Assembly: GCF_020379485.1 (NCBI RefSeq)
Contig: NC_063452.1
Location: 39,558,208 to 39,622,207 of the forward strand
Reading direction: 5' to 3'
Length of the DNA stretch: 64,000 nt
DNA from: Brassica napus
Taxonomy: Eukaryota > Streptophyta > Magnoliopsida > Brassicales > Brassicaceae
Below are positions 46,186 through 58,589 of the stretch, in pieces (position 1 is the first letter of the stretch; every line of letters begins with the position of its first letter). The position numbers and the translations under genes are program-made. The notes under the pieces were generated by a model that was not told the DNA's origin, ran no database searches, and saw nothing but the letters and a program-made list of their open reading frames with translations.

Positions 46186-47955
46186 AATTCTTCTTCAGTT
46201 TCAACTTTTGTTGTTGTGATGTATGGAGAAATAACTCAAAAGATTGTAATGAATGTATCGTATTTATATCGTCATATTGGGAAACATAATATTTAGCTTT
46301 CGTTATTATATTTTAAGAAAAGTTCTAAAATTTATAACCATTATAGTAGTATGAATATATTGTTTTTGTATGTCAGGTATATTATGATTTAATAAGTTAT
46401 ATATTGATAATATGATTTAATCAAATGATATTTTTTTATAAAATATCAATATTTTATATTTTTAGAAAATAATCATGATATATTTCAAATCATTATAATC
46501 TTGCATTGATTATTTGTATATAATATAAAAATATTTGAAAAGAAGATAAGTAAAAATTCCCAAAATAAATAACCGAGGGTACATATGGCCAAAATAAAAT
46601 TTAATAAAAGACATTTATTCTTGATTATAATATCTTAAACAAGTCTATCACACAAAAGTAAAAGAACTACTAATAACAAATGTATTAAGTTGAGAATACT
46701 TTAAATGTACATGTTTTGAATGTAGTGACCGAACAATTAATGAATTGAACATTATCTTAGAGCATCCAAGTTATTGGTTATCTCTTTATAACCCCTATGT
46801 ATTGTATAATAAATACTTTTATGTTATATTATATATTAGTATAATATACTTTGGAATAAATAATATAGTATTTTGTATATTAGTTTTTATGATTTTTATC
46901 TAACCTTGTAGGACTTCAATTTTCCAGAATCATAACACACACCATAAGATGACTAGAATTTGTCGACATGTTTAACAATTTTTCCATATGCAATACAACT
47001 CACTCGATCAAGTATGAAATTATGGTCAGTAAATTAATCATTATATAGTTTAATATTTAAATGAATATGCAATGATAATAAATAAAAGAATTTAAAATAT
47101 ACACACTTAATATCAGTTAAGAGGTTACGATATAGATCTGATAGGTGTGGGATTTTCAGCTCCTTTATTATGGATGTATCCCACAAGATTTCCAACGGAT
47201 ATAAGAGTTCCTAATATATCTAATAGAAAGTCTGAAGAATAGTTAGTAAATAAAAAAAAATATCATATGAAGATAAATTGAAAATATAGTGCTCTGACCA
47301 AAAGAAGATTTGGGATGAACTAATCTCATGTTTAACTCATTGTATTTTACGAATGAGAATATTTCAGATGTGCTTTTGGGAAATATGAAATCCACACGAC
47401 TAATAGGATCAAAAATAACATGATCTTGATGACGAGTTACCCTCATAATGCCAATAGAATGGACTACGTTGAAATCAGTTAGAAATCAGTTAGTTGGCCC
47501 CATAAGAAAAAAAAATACTACATTAGATTATGATATATGAATGATAGTTTTATTACATATATGACAAATACTCAGATTTTCATTCATGAGAATCATTTGA
47601 CAATCATAACCAAACATTCCATTCCTCACGGTCAATTTCTGTTTGATTTGGACCCTTACTGAAATGTTAAAGGATTTGGTGTTCAACCCTCCAAAGAAAC
47701 AAAAGCATTTGTGATAACTGGGTAAATCACATCATTGAATAAGAACCTTATATATATGAATGAATTAAAATAGAAAATTCAAGATATAAGTAAAAGATAT
47801 AATCTTAACGAATTGATTAAGAATATTTGCTTAATATTCTGGTGGCCAAATTAAGGTAAGCACATAAATAAGAATATATCGACCGTAAAGTATATTACTT
47901 AGATTCTGATATCTTGTATATTTACATATTCTAAGCATCATTCTAGTTCATATAA
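46186..47955. other. AT-rich intergenic DNA
   Basis: No gene recognised. A 67-codon minus-strand frame at 47243-47446 has no clear family. TTAGAGCATCCAAG near 46759 resembles a Harbinger-type MITE start, but no partner end was found. Confidence 0.5.
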
Positions 47956-47959
47956 TGAT

Positions 47960-49285
47960 CATTTAGATGCATTTAGAGCTTGTTTGGGTTGCATTGCATT
48001 TGTGTGTTTTCGGGTTTGGAGAAGTGCTAATCAGGTTTTGGAGCTTAAGAGGTCATAAAACGTTCATGATGATGAAGATTGGCGTGGTAGCAGGCGAGAA
48101 TTGCAACCAGATGATGGCTGCGAAGAGGAGGCACCACCGCGGGCAACCTTCGCAGGAAGAATCTGATCACGGCAAGGTGTCGACGAAACGGAACCCTCAC
48201 TGTAACCATCCTTCGCGGGGTAGTCATGCCCGCGGCCGTGTGTCGTCAAAACTGACAGGGTGCTTCGCAAGTGATGATCACAGGATGTATTGGTCGCGGC
48301 CATTGCATGTGTTTCGCGGGTGAAGATCGCGGGCTGGAGACGGTTGCGGCTGAGACACTAAATAGCTTTGATCCATGTTTTAGTTGGGTCGTCCCAGGAT
48401 TGTTGGGTTGACCCAGTTCGTATTCTAGCTTAGTATAAATATGTTTTGGACCTAAAGGATTAGATTATCTTGTTTTCTATCTAAACACAAACCTATTTTG
48501 GTGAAAGATTCAGTCTTTAGCTTCTTTTCATCTATATATCTTGTGTTTATTGGATTATGTTGATCACTAATCAATGATTAACCTTAAATCACCATTGGGT
48601 TTATCATGTCTATTAGTGAGTAGTTACTTTTTGAATCCATGAGTTAGGTAGATCTAGGATGGTTAATGAAGATTTAAGGTGTTTAATGATTAAATTTCTT
48701 TGTTTCTATGCATACTGAGTGTTATTAATGCTTGATTTGACTTGATCACTCTCATTTTGATAATAAACTATTTTATAACCGGAAGATGTTTGTTAAAATG
48801 CTTGACTGAACTTAATATTGCTCTAGCTTGAATAAGCAAAGAGATTTGATGTTAAGATTGCTAGATGGTTAGTAGACTTGAATATAATGCATGCTTGAAT
48901 GATTTAAACCAATGAGAATTGATGTTTGATTCATGATTGCATAGTGATCTCTACCTTGGGAAAGGATTGATCTTTATTTGTGTTCTAGACCTATAGGAAC
49001 TTGTGATTGCTTGAAGTTAACACCTTGACTTGGATTTAATTACCTTAAATTGCTTTAATCATGTGGGTTCTACCTTATCATTTGATTGAAAACTCTAGTT
49101 ATTGCTCTTGTTTGTTTGGTTCTTGAATTGAAATCACTTAACTACCTTGATTACTTAACTATCTTGATTGCACTTAGATTAAGCATTACTTGCATTCTCT
49201 TTGCTTCAAAATGACTTAGAATTTGGATTGACACTTTTATACTACTTTGATACTAGGATCCTAAAAAGACCTTATCAGATTCTCA
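47960..49285. repeat. probable solo LTR of a gypsy-type element
   Basis: GC-rich upstream half, then AGTATAAATATG (about 48434) and a transcribed-type leader with ACCATTGGGTTTATCATG and GATCTAGGATGGTTAATG. This is a layout common in Brassicaceae Athila-like LTRs. There is no internal domain on either side. The candidate end is CTTATCA at about 49273-49279. Boundaries are approximate and no target duplication was proved, so it may be a fragment. Confidence 0.45.
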
Positions 49286-50092
49286 TGATGTTATAAAGGT
49301 AAATGTAACAATAACGAAGCAGTCAATGTTTATACGTAACATAGATTATCTATTTTGTTCATGAGGGTATTAAAAAAAAAATGTTTGACACAACATGCAA
49401 CTCGAATGAGAATTTCACATAAATCATATCTATACTAATAAAGTTTGTTTTTCTCTCTTCTAAGGAAGCCATCTCAGCATTGAGTGTTCCTTCTTTTGAC
49501 ACTTGAAATTTTTACAAACGAGATTTAACGTCCTTTGTTAGTCGTTTACAAGGCTATGTAATTCATGTGACCCAGAACTAACCAATCTTAGCCCACCAAA
49601 AGCCCATATCAGCTTCCATCTTCTTTCTCGGCTAGGAAAACCTTGCTTCCACACCCTCTCTGATACCGCCTTCGTAACAGCTCTGCTGTCTTTCACACCA
49701 AGTAATAAAGCTTCTCATTTATGGGTTTCAACCCAAACCTCCCACTATGTAACATTAAATTTTCCTACCCTTGTTGATTTGGGATTCCGGTCTTTTCATC
49801 CTATAAAATGTACACAGTGGTGAATATCACTGAATCCAACTTTTTCCTAACTAATACTTTCATACTCAGCCAATAGCAATGATTTCTCCACCATCTTTTG
49901 CTTTCTGATTTGAAGTTCGGCCACTGTTGAGGATATGATCCTAGAAATCATCAAGATGATTAAGAAGAAAAATATCAAAGCTCAACAATCATATTGGTAA
50001 CTCACGACTCAAGCTCAACAATCATATTGGTAACTCACGGCTCATTGGATATGAAGAACAGTGAAATATATACATTGGATATGTTATATATA
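49286..50092. other. intergenic, possible Helitron 5' end at about 49428
   Basis: TCTATACTAATAAAG at 49428-49442 matches the consensus start of Brassicaceae Helitrons, but no CTAG 3' end in plus orientation was located before the minus-strand Helitron at 50093. A near-perfect duplication ACTCAAGCTCAACAATCATA / TATTGGTAACTCAC is seen at about 49975-50040. No gene. Confidence 0.4.
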
Positions 50093-50812
50093 CTAGGTGT
50101 TTTTCTGCACCATGTTCATAAATAAAAGTTTCAAATTTTATATTATATTTAAAATAAATCTTTGTTAATTTTAGATTTTATTATGTTCTAGAATTTACTT
50201 TTAAAATTACATGTAAAATTAAGATAAAACTAAGTATTTTTATTTAAATGTATATTTAATAAGATGTGTATATATTAAAATATTAATCTCGGAAATTTTT
50301 TTTATCTATTTCTTTTGGTTAAAATATATTAAATCAAATTCTAAAAAAATTAAGAGAAATTTTTGTTAGCTATATAATTATCAAAACGTAAAACTAAATA
50401 AAATTTTAAAAAATTTGTATATATTAAAATGAAACTAATGGTATTGGGATTAGAAAATTACATTTTTTTAAAAAAAAAACAACTAGCTAAAATTTTGAAG
50501 AATTGTTTTAATAATAAAATTTATATAATTATAAAAAATAGAATTAAAGAATATTTTAAAAATTGTAAATTATGACTATATTTCTATTACAACTGTTATA
50601 TTATTTTTATTATACTAATGATGATATATGAGTTATTATCATATTCTAAAAAGTTTAGCAAAATTATAAAACAACATTAAATGTAAATGTTCATGTCACA
50701 ATTAAATTCAAGCTATGTCATCATTAGTAGTAATGCCATGTCACCATTTTTCTTTCAAAATCAATGTGGTAATGACACGTGGCAAATCACTTGTCAAATA
50801 ATGTATAGAGGA
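50093..50812 (-). mobile_element. non-autonomous Helitron
   Basis: On the minus strand it starts TCCTCTATACATTATTTGAC with an internal CCACGTGTCAT (shared with the Helitron at 9969) and ends in CTAG at 50096-50093, flanked by A (50092) and T (50813) on the plus strand. 720 bp, no coding frame. Confidence 0.78.
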
Positions 50813-51748
50813 TGGTTGAGCCCATTTTGGAGGCGATACAAGTCCAAGAATAGTAAAAAATAGTTGCTCTATTTCTGGTCAAAAGTGATGAACATTGGAG
50901 TGAATTAGTCAAAGAAGGCCAAGAGATGTTCAACAAACATTTAGTAGCATTGTTGTTTTTATAACGCTGATTTATTATGACATTACATTTATGAGAAATA
51001 TTACATAAATAGTAGCATTGTTTTTAGTTTAGTCTTTGCTTGACTTCAATACACTTAAATAATTAATAGCAGTCCAATAAATAAGTTGTAATTTCCATTG
51101 AAATAAAACAGACTTTTCTTGTTATTCTTGGAAACCCTTTTTGAGAGTGATTCTCATGTTTGTTCATTCAGGAACTTTTCGATATTTAATTTGGTGTAAA
51201 ACTGAGATAAAACCGGTAGTATCAAGTGAATCTCTCCATCTTCACTTATGTCGCCATTCTATGAATCCAACGACCATCACCAACGTTATAAGTCTGTGCA
51301 TTCCCTAGATTCAAACTATCTAGAACGTGTCGAGCATTGAGTCAATGGTTTAATATACCCTTGGTTAAGGTTTCAAGCTTGATCAAGTTATCTTGGATTA
51401 TCCATCTACCCTTCCAGAGATCCGGTTTTATCCAGGGTCTTGTCAATTGGTATCAGAGAAATCTCTGGAACTGGTATTCTATCATCTTTTCATCATCTAT
51501 CTTTCCGTCTTCTTTTCTTCTATTTTTATTTTTTCCGTTTAAATTATTTTGTCTTGTTTACTGTCTACTGATCGTTGGACCTAGTATGTTTAGGTTTTTG
51601 GTTTAACAAGCATTCATATTCCACACTGTGATTCTTGGAAATATATACAAACGTTTTGAAATTTGAAACCATGGGAATGCATTTCACCATGAGAACAAAA
51701 GAGACAGTAACTAAGAATGACTATTGATTTCGATGGTAACTTGGTTTC
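50813..51748. other. GA20ox2 downstream flank with a possible retroelement relic
   Basis: TGGTATCAGAGA at 51448-51459, preceded by a CA, looks like the primer-binding site of a copia element behind a decayed LTR, but no gag frame follows. The minor frame 51337-51606 is not recognised. Transcript ends of GA20ox2 are expected just left of 51749. Confidence 0.4.
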
Positions 51749-53142
51749 TTAGACGGGGAATTTGTTGGTAATGATCCAATTTGTGAAGGAATCGAGAGTA
51801 TTGACATCTGCTCTGTAAAGTTTTTGAGTGAACTCAAGGAACATAGGCCAAGTAAAATCAGGGTATCTTCTTGGTGTCATCTTCTCCAAAATCTCACTTG
51901 GTGGCTTCACAACTTTGTCTCTCTTTGGACACAAGAAAAAAGCCATTGATGTCCTCGCGCTCTCTCTGTTCACAACCGCTCTATGCAAACAACTCTTGAA
52001 TATCCCGTTCGATAGAGCCTACATAACCAAAATTTATCAACTATCTTTATAGGAGTAACCAAAATGTATTTCCATTTTAGATCATTAACTATACCATGAA
52101 AGTGTCACCAATATTGACGACGAAAGCTTTAGGATTGGGGAGAATGGATTGCCACTGATTGTCAACAAAGACTTGAAGGCCATTGACTTGGTCTTGGTGA
52201 AGAATAGTCAAAGAGCTTGGATCACAATGTGGTCCTGTACCTAATGTGAGATCTGGTGTTTGGCATGGAGGGTAATGATTTAGCCTCATTATCGAATCAT
52301 TCTCTTCAAAAAATTCCCTGAAATGATCTTTCTTTATGCCTAAACTAAGACCAAGAAGCTCCATGATTTCGAGTGACAGGCTGCTCATTGCTTCACAGTA
52401 GTTTTGATACACCCTCCTGTAAACATATTAACCGGGGTAAAACATTAACAAAGCCGGTCAAATTTATTTCCGGTTTAATAATTCCGTTATAAGAAACACG
52501 TTTACTCAAGTAAGGCTAGAAAACAGAGGAACATATGACATATTTGTTTTTTTGCTCTGTTTTATATTTCTTTGTTCTGGTTTAGGACACGTACCCAAAC
52601 TGTTCAAACTCTTGTCCTAATGTACCGGAGAAGTAATCTTGAACGGTTCTTGATCCACTTATTTCGTTGGAAAACGGGAAAGAGAGAGTCTCCTTCCATG
52701 GGAGCTTGGTGGAGAATCTTCCGGTGAAGCTACTGGCATATCCCCAGCTCTCACCAGGTTTCCTTTGGGCTCTCTGTTTTCCGGCGAGAGGCATGTCGAA
52801 GAAACTTTCCATGTAACGGTGAGCATCGGATATGAGCGACTCGCTGACTCCATGATTGACGACGAGGAAGAAACCGTGTTTGGTGCAAGCTTCTGCGATG
52901 AGTCTAGAAGCCTCTAGAGTTGTGTCTTGGCTCGAAAGATCGATGAAAGGGACGTTGAGCTCGGGAATGTCAATTGAAGGTTTCTCTTTGTCAGGCCAAA
53001 TGAATTGGTTTGGGATTTGAGATTGGACGTTAAGAAGAGAAGGGTTGAAGATTAAGGGAGGAGTTTGGTCGTTTTCAAGATCTTGTTTTGGTTCTTGTTC
53101 TTTCTCTGCAGGAGATGTTGGTGTTGTGCAAATTATCGCCAT
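51749..53142 (-). CDS. GA20OX2: gibberellin 20-oxidase (2-oxoglutarate/Fe(II) dioxygenase)
   Basis: Three exons on the minus strand: 53142-52595, 52416-52095 and 52018-51749, introns GT-AG, total 1,140 bp = 379 residues plus stop, matching the 378 of Arabidopsis GA20ox2. The enzyme removes carbon-20 of GA12/GA53 in successive oxidations to give GA9/GA20, the precursors of bioactive gibberellins, in the cytosol. Seen are the N-terminal dioxygenase part (H-G-F-F-L-V-V-N-H-G-V), the GA20ox-specific L-P-W-K-E-T, N-H-Y-P-P-C-Q-T-P, the iron ligands in H-C-D-P-S-S-L-T-I-L-H-Q-D and in the exon 3 H-R-A-V-V-N, and the 2-oxoglutarate Arg in R-E-S-A-R-T-S. I see no lesion. The start ATG is the only one giving the family N-terminus M-A-I-I-C-T-T. 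Expression is normally under gibberellin feedback, but no element for this can be named from the sequence. It is an isolated gene between transposon-rich stretches. Confidence 0.96.
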
Positions 53143-53228
53143 CTTTTAGGGGAGAGTTTTTGTGTTTTTGTTGTCTTGTTCTGAGTTTTGTTGTGGAGGA
53201 GATGGGGAAACAAATGGTCCTTAAGTCT

Positions 53229-53235
53229 TTATATA
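53229..53235 (-). promoter_or_regulatory. TATA box of GA20OX2
   Basis: The minus strand reads TATATAA, about 90 bp upstream of the ATG at 53142, which leaves a 5' leader of roughly 55-60 bp. Confidence 0.6.
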
Positions 53236-53249
53236 AGCAAGTTTCAAGT

Positions 53250-56078
53250 CTAGTTAGTGTACATTTGCTTTTCTTCACAATAATTGCGTTCCATTTTTTG
53301 TTTCCAGCATTTTGTAGAGGAGTTTGGGATTTTATACTAATCTAGTATCTTGTTTAAGTAAATACTGTATAATAGTAGTTCAAAATTATATTGAACTCAA
53401 CATTTGGTCTCAATCAATAAGACAAAAAAAAAGCTAGACGACAAGTAATCCCTAAATTAAATGCGTCTTTGCTCATGTGCATGGTATTCCTGCATGTTCG
53501 ATTCAGCCTTTATCCTATACAATAATACCTTCCTACGGAATCTTGCAATCATTTCATATAACTACTAGGTCAACAATCCACGCACCCAGAATGTTATATT
53601 TTATAAAACATGTATTAAATAATAACAAAAGATATGTAAAATATATTTTTATGATTTGATCAAGTTAAAATTATAAAAGTATTTGAATTTTTATCAATTA
53701 AAATATAATATATATTTTAAAATTTTGACTAAAATATTTATCAATTTTTGTTGTCATCATTAAAATTTTATATCGTAGATAATTAAATTTAACTGATGTT
53801 TAAATAGATAGACACAAATATATTTTAGTATGAATATTTAATAGTATCTATTAAATTATGCTTAATCTTCTTCTGGGTTTATGATTATTTGGATCTTTTC
53901 ATAACAAAATTTTTAAATTACTGGTCACAATTTTTTTATATGAGACTTTTTGACAGCTTTAGTAGTTTAATTATAATCGTTTGCAAATATTTAAATGTAA
54001 TATATGCAAAAAAAAGTTTAGTATATGATTAATATGATTTTAAAATTTATTTTACTAATATAAATTGTTATCAAATCTTTATTGTTCAGTATCATTAATT
54101 TCATATTAATTGTAAATCACATTAGGTAATTCAGTAGCTTTTATTTAAAGAAAAAATGAGAAAAAAACTTTTTTGAGCATTTGATTAATGAACGGTCCAT
54201 TTTATTATATATGATGGCAGTCGTGTAATATTTCAAGTAATTGTTTTTTTTTCTTAATATGAGTGATAAGAGTTATGATATTGACATATAAGCATTGTAG
54301 TCAACCTTACTACTTAAAAAAAATGTTTCTTAAGAATGTATAACTTGAAAAATGTTTCACAATTAAATATAAGAGCATCTCGTAAAGAAACTCCATAACT
54401 TCAAATATATAATTTTTTTGCTCTCCAAAAAGAAATTTTAAAACTTCAAATTTGGAGTTCTAAGAAGGAAACTTCAAACTTGAAGTTTCACTACTCAAAA
54501 CTTAAAATTTGAAGTTTTATCTTTTTATTTGCATTTGGTTCTTAAAATTAATTAAATATCACATTTATGATCCTTAAGTATTTTTTCGTTTATCGTTTTA
54601 ATCCTTAAAATTTTTGTATCTCATAAATATTTCAAATTTGTTTTTTTATAAATTCAAGTTTTACTCATAAAATTAAATAAAAATATTTAAATAAGATTTA
54701 TAATATTTTTAACTAGAATTAGATAACAAGAATATTACAAAACAAACTTAATAAAAAAGAGATACATGAAGACATAATTATTGCATGAATTTAAATATTA
54801 CAACAAAACTAATAGTGTGATAAATTTTCTCCGGAACCTCTAAAATCTCCAAAATATTGTCCAAAAAAATTCTGTGTAACCGAAGATGTAGCATTACGAA
54901 AATAATTTTATGAAATAGTGTGGTATTTTTCTTGTAGTTTAATAACTAGTACATATATAAAAATATTATGAATTTTTACTAATTATGACAAATATAAAAA
55001 CTATAGTGTAAAATATAAATAATTTTGAAGTTAAATTTGAAGTTAAATTTGAATTTTTTTTTGTGGAGAAGAGCACCTTGAAACTTCAAATATAGAGTTT
55101 TAGAAATTTTAAAATAGTGATATTTTTGGAGATACTTTTAGAGATGATACCGAATAGTGTGAAATGTGTGTACAGAATACAACAAAATTTTAAGAATGTC
55201 TAACCATTAATTAAGAAATATCTAAAATTTCACCTTACAAAAAAGTTATATGTTGTTCTTTACAAATACAAAACCTATTTATTAAATGAAAAACATATTC
55301 ATTTGAAAAAAAATTAAAATGAAGAAAACTAAATTGTACTCAAATATAACTATTAAATTTTTAAAATTTATTAATGAACATCTCTTTAAAACTAAGAAGG
55401 ATCTTGATCTAGCTTCCGTGGAACCGGAAATGGATACACGAAAACAAAATATTTCGAAACATGAAAACATGATTTTTTTTTTTAGAAATACAAACATTTA
55501 AAATATTATATATATATATGATTGATCAATATATAAATTTATTAATTTCTATATTTGTTTTATCTAAGATAGAAAATCAAGTAATGAAATAGTATTATTT
55601 TTCTTTGCAGATTCTATAAAACAATTATCAAAGAGCAGAAAATAAAGCATGTTTCCTTTCGATAAAATTAGGAAATAAAAGATTTCTCCTTATATTCATT
55701 AAATATAAATAGATTATCTTTAAAGAAAAAAAAAATATCCTTCACATTCCCAAAAAAGAATCTTGTGTTTTTAAATGGCGTTTTCAAAATAAAAATTTCA
55801 AGAAATATGCTCAGTGGGTTTCCAAGAGATTTCGATTTAAAAACATTTTCCAGAAGAAAAAAAACAGATTATCAACCGAGTTTACATGCAACATAGACAT
55901 GATAGCGCCACAACCCCCTTTTTTTGAAAAACTTCCACCCATTTTATTCTTAGACGAAATCATCTTTTCTGTTTAATGAATTTTGAGGTTTTATTTTATC
56001 CAATTTCAATAATTAGATTTAAAGAGTTATACAGTAATTCTCATCCATTATTGGGAAATCAGAACCCTTAAAGAAGAC
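53250..56078. other. GA20OX2 upstream region and AT-rich intergenic DNA
   Basis: The first 1-2 kb is the promoter region of GA20OX2; no transposon disrupts the proximal 1 kb. Between about 54370 and 55150 there is a MITE-like block: GAGCATCTCG near the left end, GGAGATACTTTTAGAGATG near the right, and repeated AACTTCAAATTTGGAG / AACTTGAAGTTT inside. The ends are too degraded to call a family. Confidence 0.5.
54370..55150. mobile_element. degraded MITE-like block
   Basis: Left GAGCATCTCG and right AGAGATGATAC are inverted-like. Internal AACTTCAAAT and ATTTGAAGTT repeats occur in both orientations. Resembles Harbinger-type Brassica MITEs but no target duplication could be shown. Confidence 0.35.
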
Positions 56079-56089
56079 TTAAGAACCAA

Positions 56090-56312
56090 TTTTTTTTTTG
56101 ATAATTCGGGGATATCCGGTGGGTCGAGACCCAACTGACTAGTCCGTTAAGAGTCTGACTACGGCACCAGCCAGACCCGGTAAGCTCACAAGGGGAATTA
56201 GTACCCATGTCGCCTGCCTATATAGATGTATAAATCTGAGTTGACGCAGATTTGAACCCATGTTTCTTAGGGACACTGAGACACTATGCGCCACCCGGGC
56301 ACACCCGCGTGG
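56090..56312 (-). mobile_element. tRNA-derived SINE (223 bp)
   Basis: On the minus strand it starts CCACGCGGGTGTGCCCGGGTGGCG-like (a tRNA-related head with GGGTGGCGCATAGTG as box A), has GGTTCAAATCTG as box B at about 56248-56259, and ends in a short A run (T run at 56090-56099 on plus). TTAAGAACCAA (56079-56089) and TTAAAACCCAA (56313-56323) look like an 11-bp target duplication with two changes. It is transcribed by RNA polymerase III and moved by LINE enzymes. Confidence 0.82.
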
Positions 56313-56323
56313 TTAAAACCCAA

Positions 56324-57023
56324 ATTTTCAGCCATTATCAACAACGTAATCAGATTTTATTTATTTACATCATCTTAAAATTCGTTTACGTTCAGTGTAT
56401 AACAACATTTGAGTTTTTCGTTCGGTAAATTAACAACTAGCTCAATTTGTTTTAAATGGATGCCTACGCGTATGAAATCCATATTTGGTCACTAAAAATT
56501 AACAATATCGATACATCCTCTGGAATCAATTTTAGCTTCGTTCCAACAAACAAATTGCATGGGAACAGGAACTAATTGGGTATTTTAATGGGCAAAAACA
56601 AGTTAATTAAATCAATGGATTCTTTTTGTGGTGTCTGTTTTTATAGTTGGCAGGGGGCAGAGGTTCCCGAGGTTGTGTTTTGGCTGTGTTTAGGAGAAAT
56701 TTTAGTTCCACATACTTATGTAAGAATTTAAACTTTTTTCAATTTTAATTTATCAAGTTGTGCGTTTATTTTCTATTGGATCTCAAAGAAAAATGAAAAT
56801 TACGAGACATATAATGAAGAAGATGAAGAAGAATGACCATCCTTTTTGGCCAAATTGGAAGAATTATCGCTTATCCGTTTTATATTAATTTCTGCTCCAT
56901 ATATTTTATTCCTCATTCTTTGAATGTCCGAGCTGTTTCCGTGCTCGAGGTCTTGTTTTTTGTTTTATGTAGAAACAGATTCCAAATTTAATGGTTCTTC
57001 AAACCACCCTCTTAGAATCTAAT
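56324..57023. other. intergenic, no gene
   Basis: AT-rich, no recognised frame or repeat. Confidence 0.5.
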
Positions 57024-57025
57024 TA

Positions 57026-57265
57026 ATTCTTTCTGTTTCTGTTTAAGTGTCGTTTTGCGTCTGTGCATACGCATCAAGAAAACAATTAATTTTGTATATT
57101 TCATATATAAAAACACAATTACCAATACACCTAACCATATTTTAACCAATAGAAAAATAAATTACTGGATAAAACTAATAAATTTTGCATTGAAAATCGA
57201 AAACGCATCTTATTTTGTAACGAAAAAAATTCTCTACAACGACACATATTTAGAATTGGAGGGAG
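57026..57265. mobile_element. degraded Stowaway-like (Tc1/mariner) MITE
   Basis: The right end GGAGGGAGTA and the left TTCTGTTTAAGTGTCG match the CTCCCTCCGTTT... ends of Stowaway elements of crucifers, with TA on both sides (57024-57025, 57266-57267). ACGACACATATTT near the right mirrors AAGTGTCGTTTT on the left. The frame at 57055-57285 lies across it and is not a gene. Confidence 0.6.
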
Positions 57266-57709
57266 TACAATTACGGAGTTTTTGATGTCAATTTTTTTTT
57301 TTCAGAACATTCATTGTAAAGATGCTCTTAGATTCTATTGGTCTAATCTCAAAATAGAAAATTCAGTCAAAATCATCACACATGGGCATGTCCAACCAAT
57401 AAATGAATCAAAAAATTAAGTAGTCCATCCCTTTTATAAAACTACCGTACATGGCTCAGAACAAAAACTGATAACGAAATGATTGCTATTGCAAATGAAA
57501 AGATCTATTTAAATTCCATTTTTAGTAGTATTTCGTTACTTGGGATCAAAATATAAAAACAACTAATTTTTAAGAATGCAATGAAATCGTGTAGCGGATA
57601 ATGAAAAATTAAATTATTTGAATCTGATTTGCCCAATTCAAATATTTTAATTATTTGGTTAACTAATTTTTACAAATAATTACCTAAGACAATAAGAAAC
57701 ACTCAAGAT

Positions 57710-58265
57710 ATCCGGGAAATTTAGGGTATCCGGATCCGTCGGATCCGTGGATTTAATATCCGGATCCGGATTCGTAGTTTCCGGATATCCGAGTTTCGGA
57801 TATCCGTCTCGATATTCTATTATCCGCGGATATCCGGATCCGGATCCGGATCCGTCAAAATAATTAAAAATAATTTTTTTAACAAAAAATATTAATTTTT
57901 TTAATATAATACATAAATTAAATATTTATAAATATATTTATATATGTTTATAATATTGTAAAAACTAAAATATAATATTATAAGATTAATTCATGTATAA
58001 ATATTAATATATCAAATATAAATATTAATAAAATTTAAAAATTTAATGTATTTTAAAAATACGGATCCGGATCCGGATATCCGGACCTAAAAATTAAGAT
58101 ATCCGGATCCGGATTCGGTTTGCACGGATCCAAGATTTTACTACCCGGATTTGGATCCGGGCACCCCGGATTTGGATCCGGGCACCCCGGATATCCTATT
58201 TTCGGAGCGGATCCGGAGCGGATCTCGGATCGAATCCGGATCTCGGATAATAAGTCTCAGGCCTA
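57710..58265. mobile_element. GGATCCGGATATCC-rich element (hAT-like?)
   Basis: Two clusters of the palindromic motif ATCCGGATCC / GGATATCC (57718-57860 and 58058-58240) flank an AT-rich core. The right cluster contains two copies of a 25-bp unit GGATTTGGATCCGGGCACCC plus CGGAT-type flank. The right edge read on the minus strand is TAGGCCTGAGACTTATTATCC, similar to ends of non-autonomous hAT elements; the left edge is not clear. Confidence 0.45.
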
Positions 58266-58589
58266 ACGTTATATACTATCTTTTGAACGAAGAAACGAGA
58301 ACGTTCTGCATTGTTACCGGTAATAAACGAGTTGGAACTTGGAACAAGTGTCCGTTACGTGCTCAACAGTAATAATTACCCATTTTCTCGCAGGGAAGTT
58401 TACTCAAATATACAATATTTTAGGACAATTGACTAGAACCATATAGATCTTTTTTTTATTACTGGCATTTTTTAAATACCAAGCGTGCTCTTTTTTACGT
58501 TATGAGAAAAAACATATTTACAAGAATGCCATTACTTTTCGCTGCCACGTAAGCAAAAACCTGGCGCCATGTAGGAATTATGTTTCGTG

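Noticed and set aside
48045..48323. Three overlapping frames, both strands
   Set aside because: GC-rich part of a probable solo LTR; frames overlap on opposite strands and match no family.
51448..51459. A complete copia element downstream of GA20OX2
   Set aside because: Only a primer-site-like TGGTATCAGAGA is seen; no LTR pair, gag or pol frame follows.
51337..51606. 89-codon frame with hydrophobic C-terminus
   Set aside because: Low-complexity Phe/Leu/Ser stretch from T-rich DNA, next to a primer-site relic; no gene context.
55282..55501. Opposite frames of 60-71 codons
   Set aside because: AT-rich chance frames on both strands of the same DNA.
57055..57285. 76-codon frame
   Set aside because: Lies across a degraded Stowaway MITE and ends in its inverted end.
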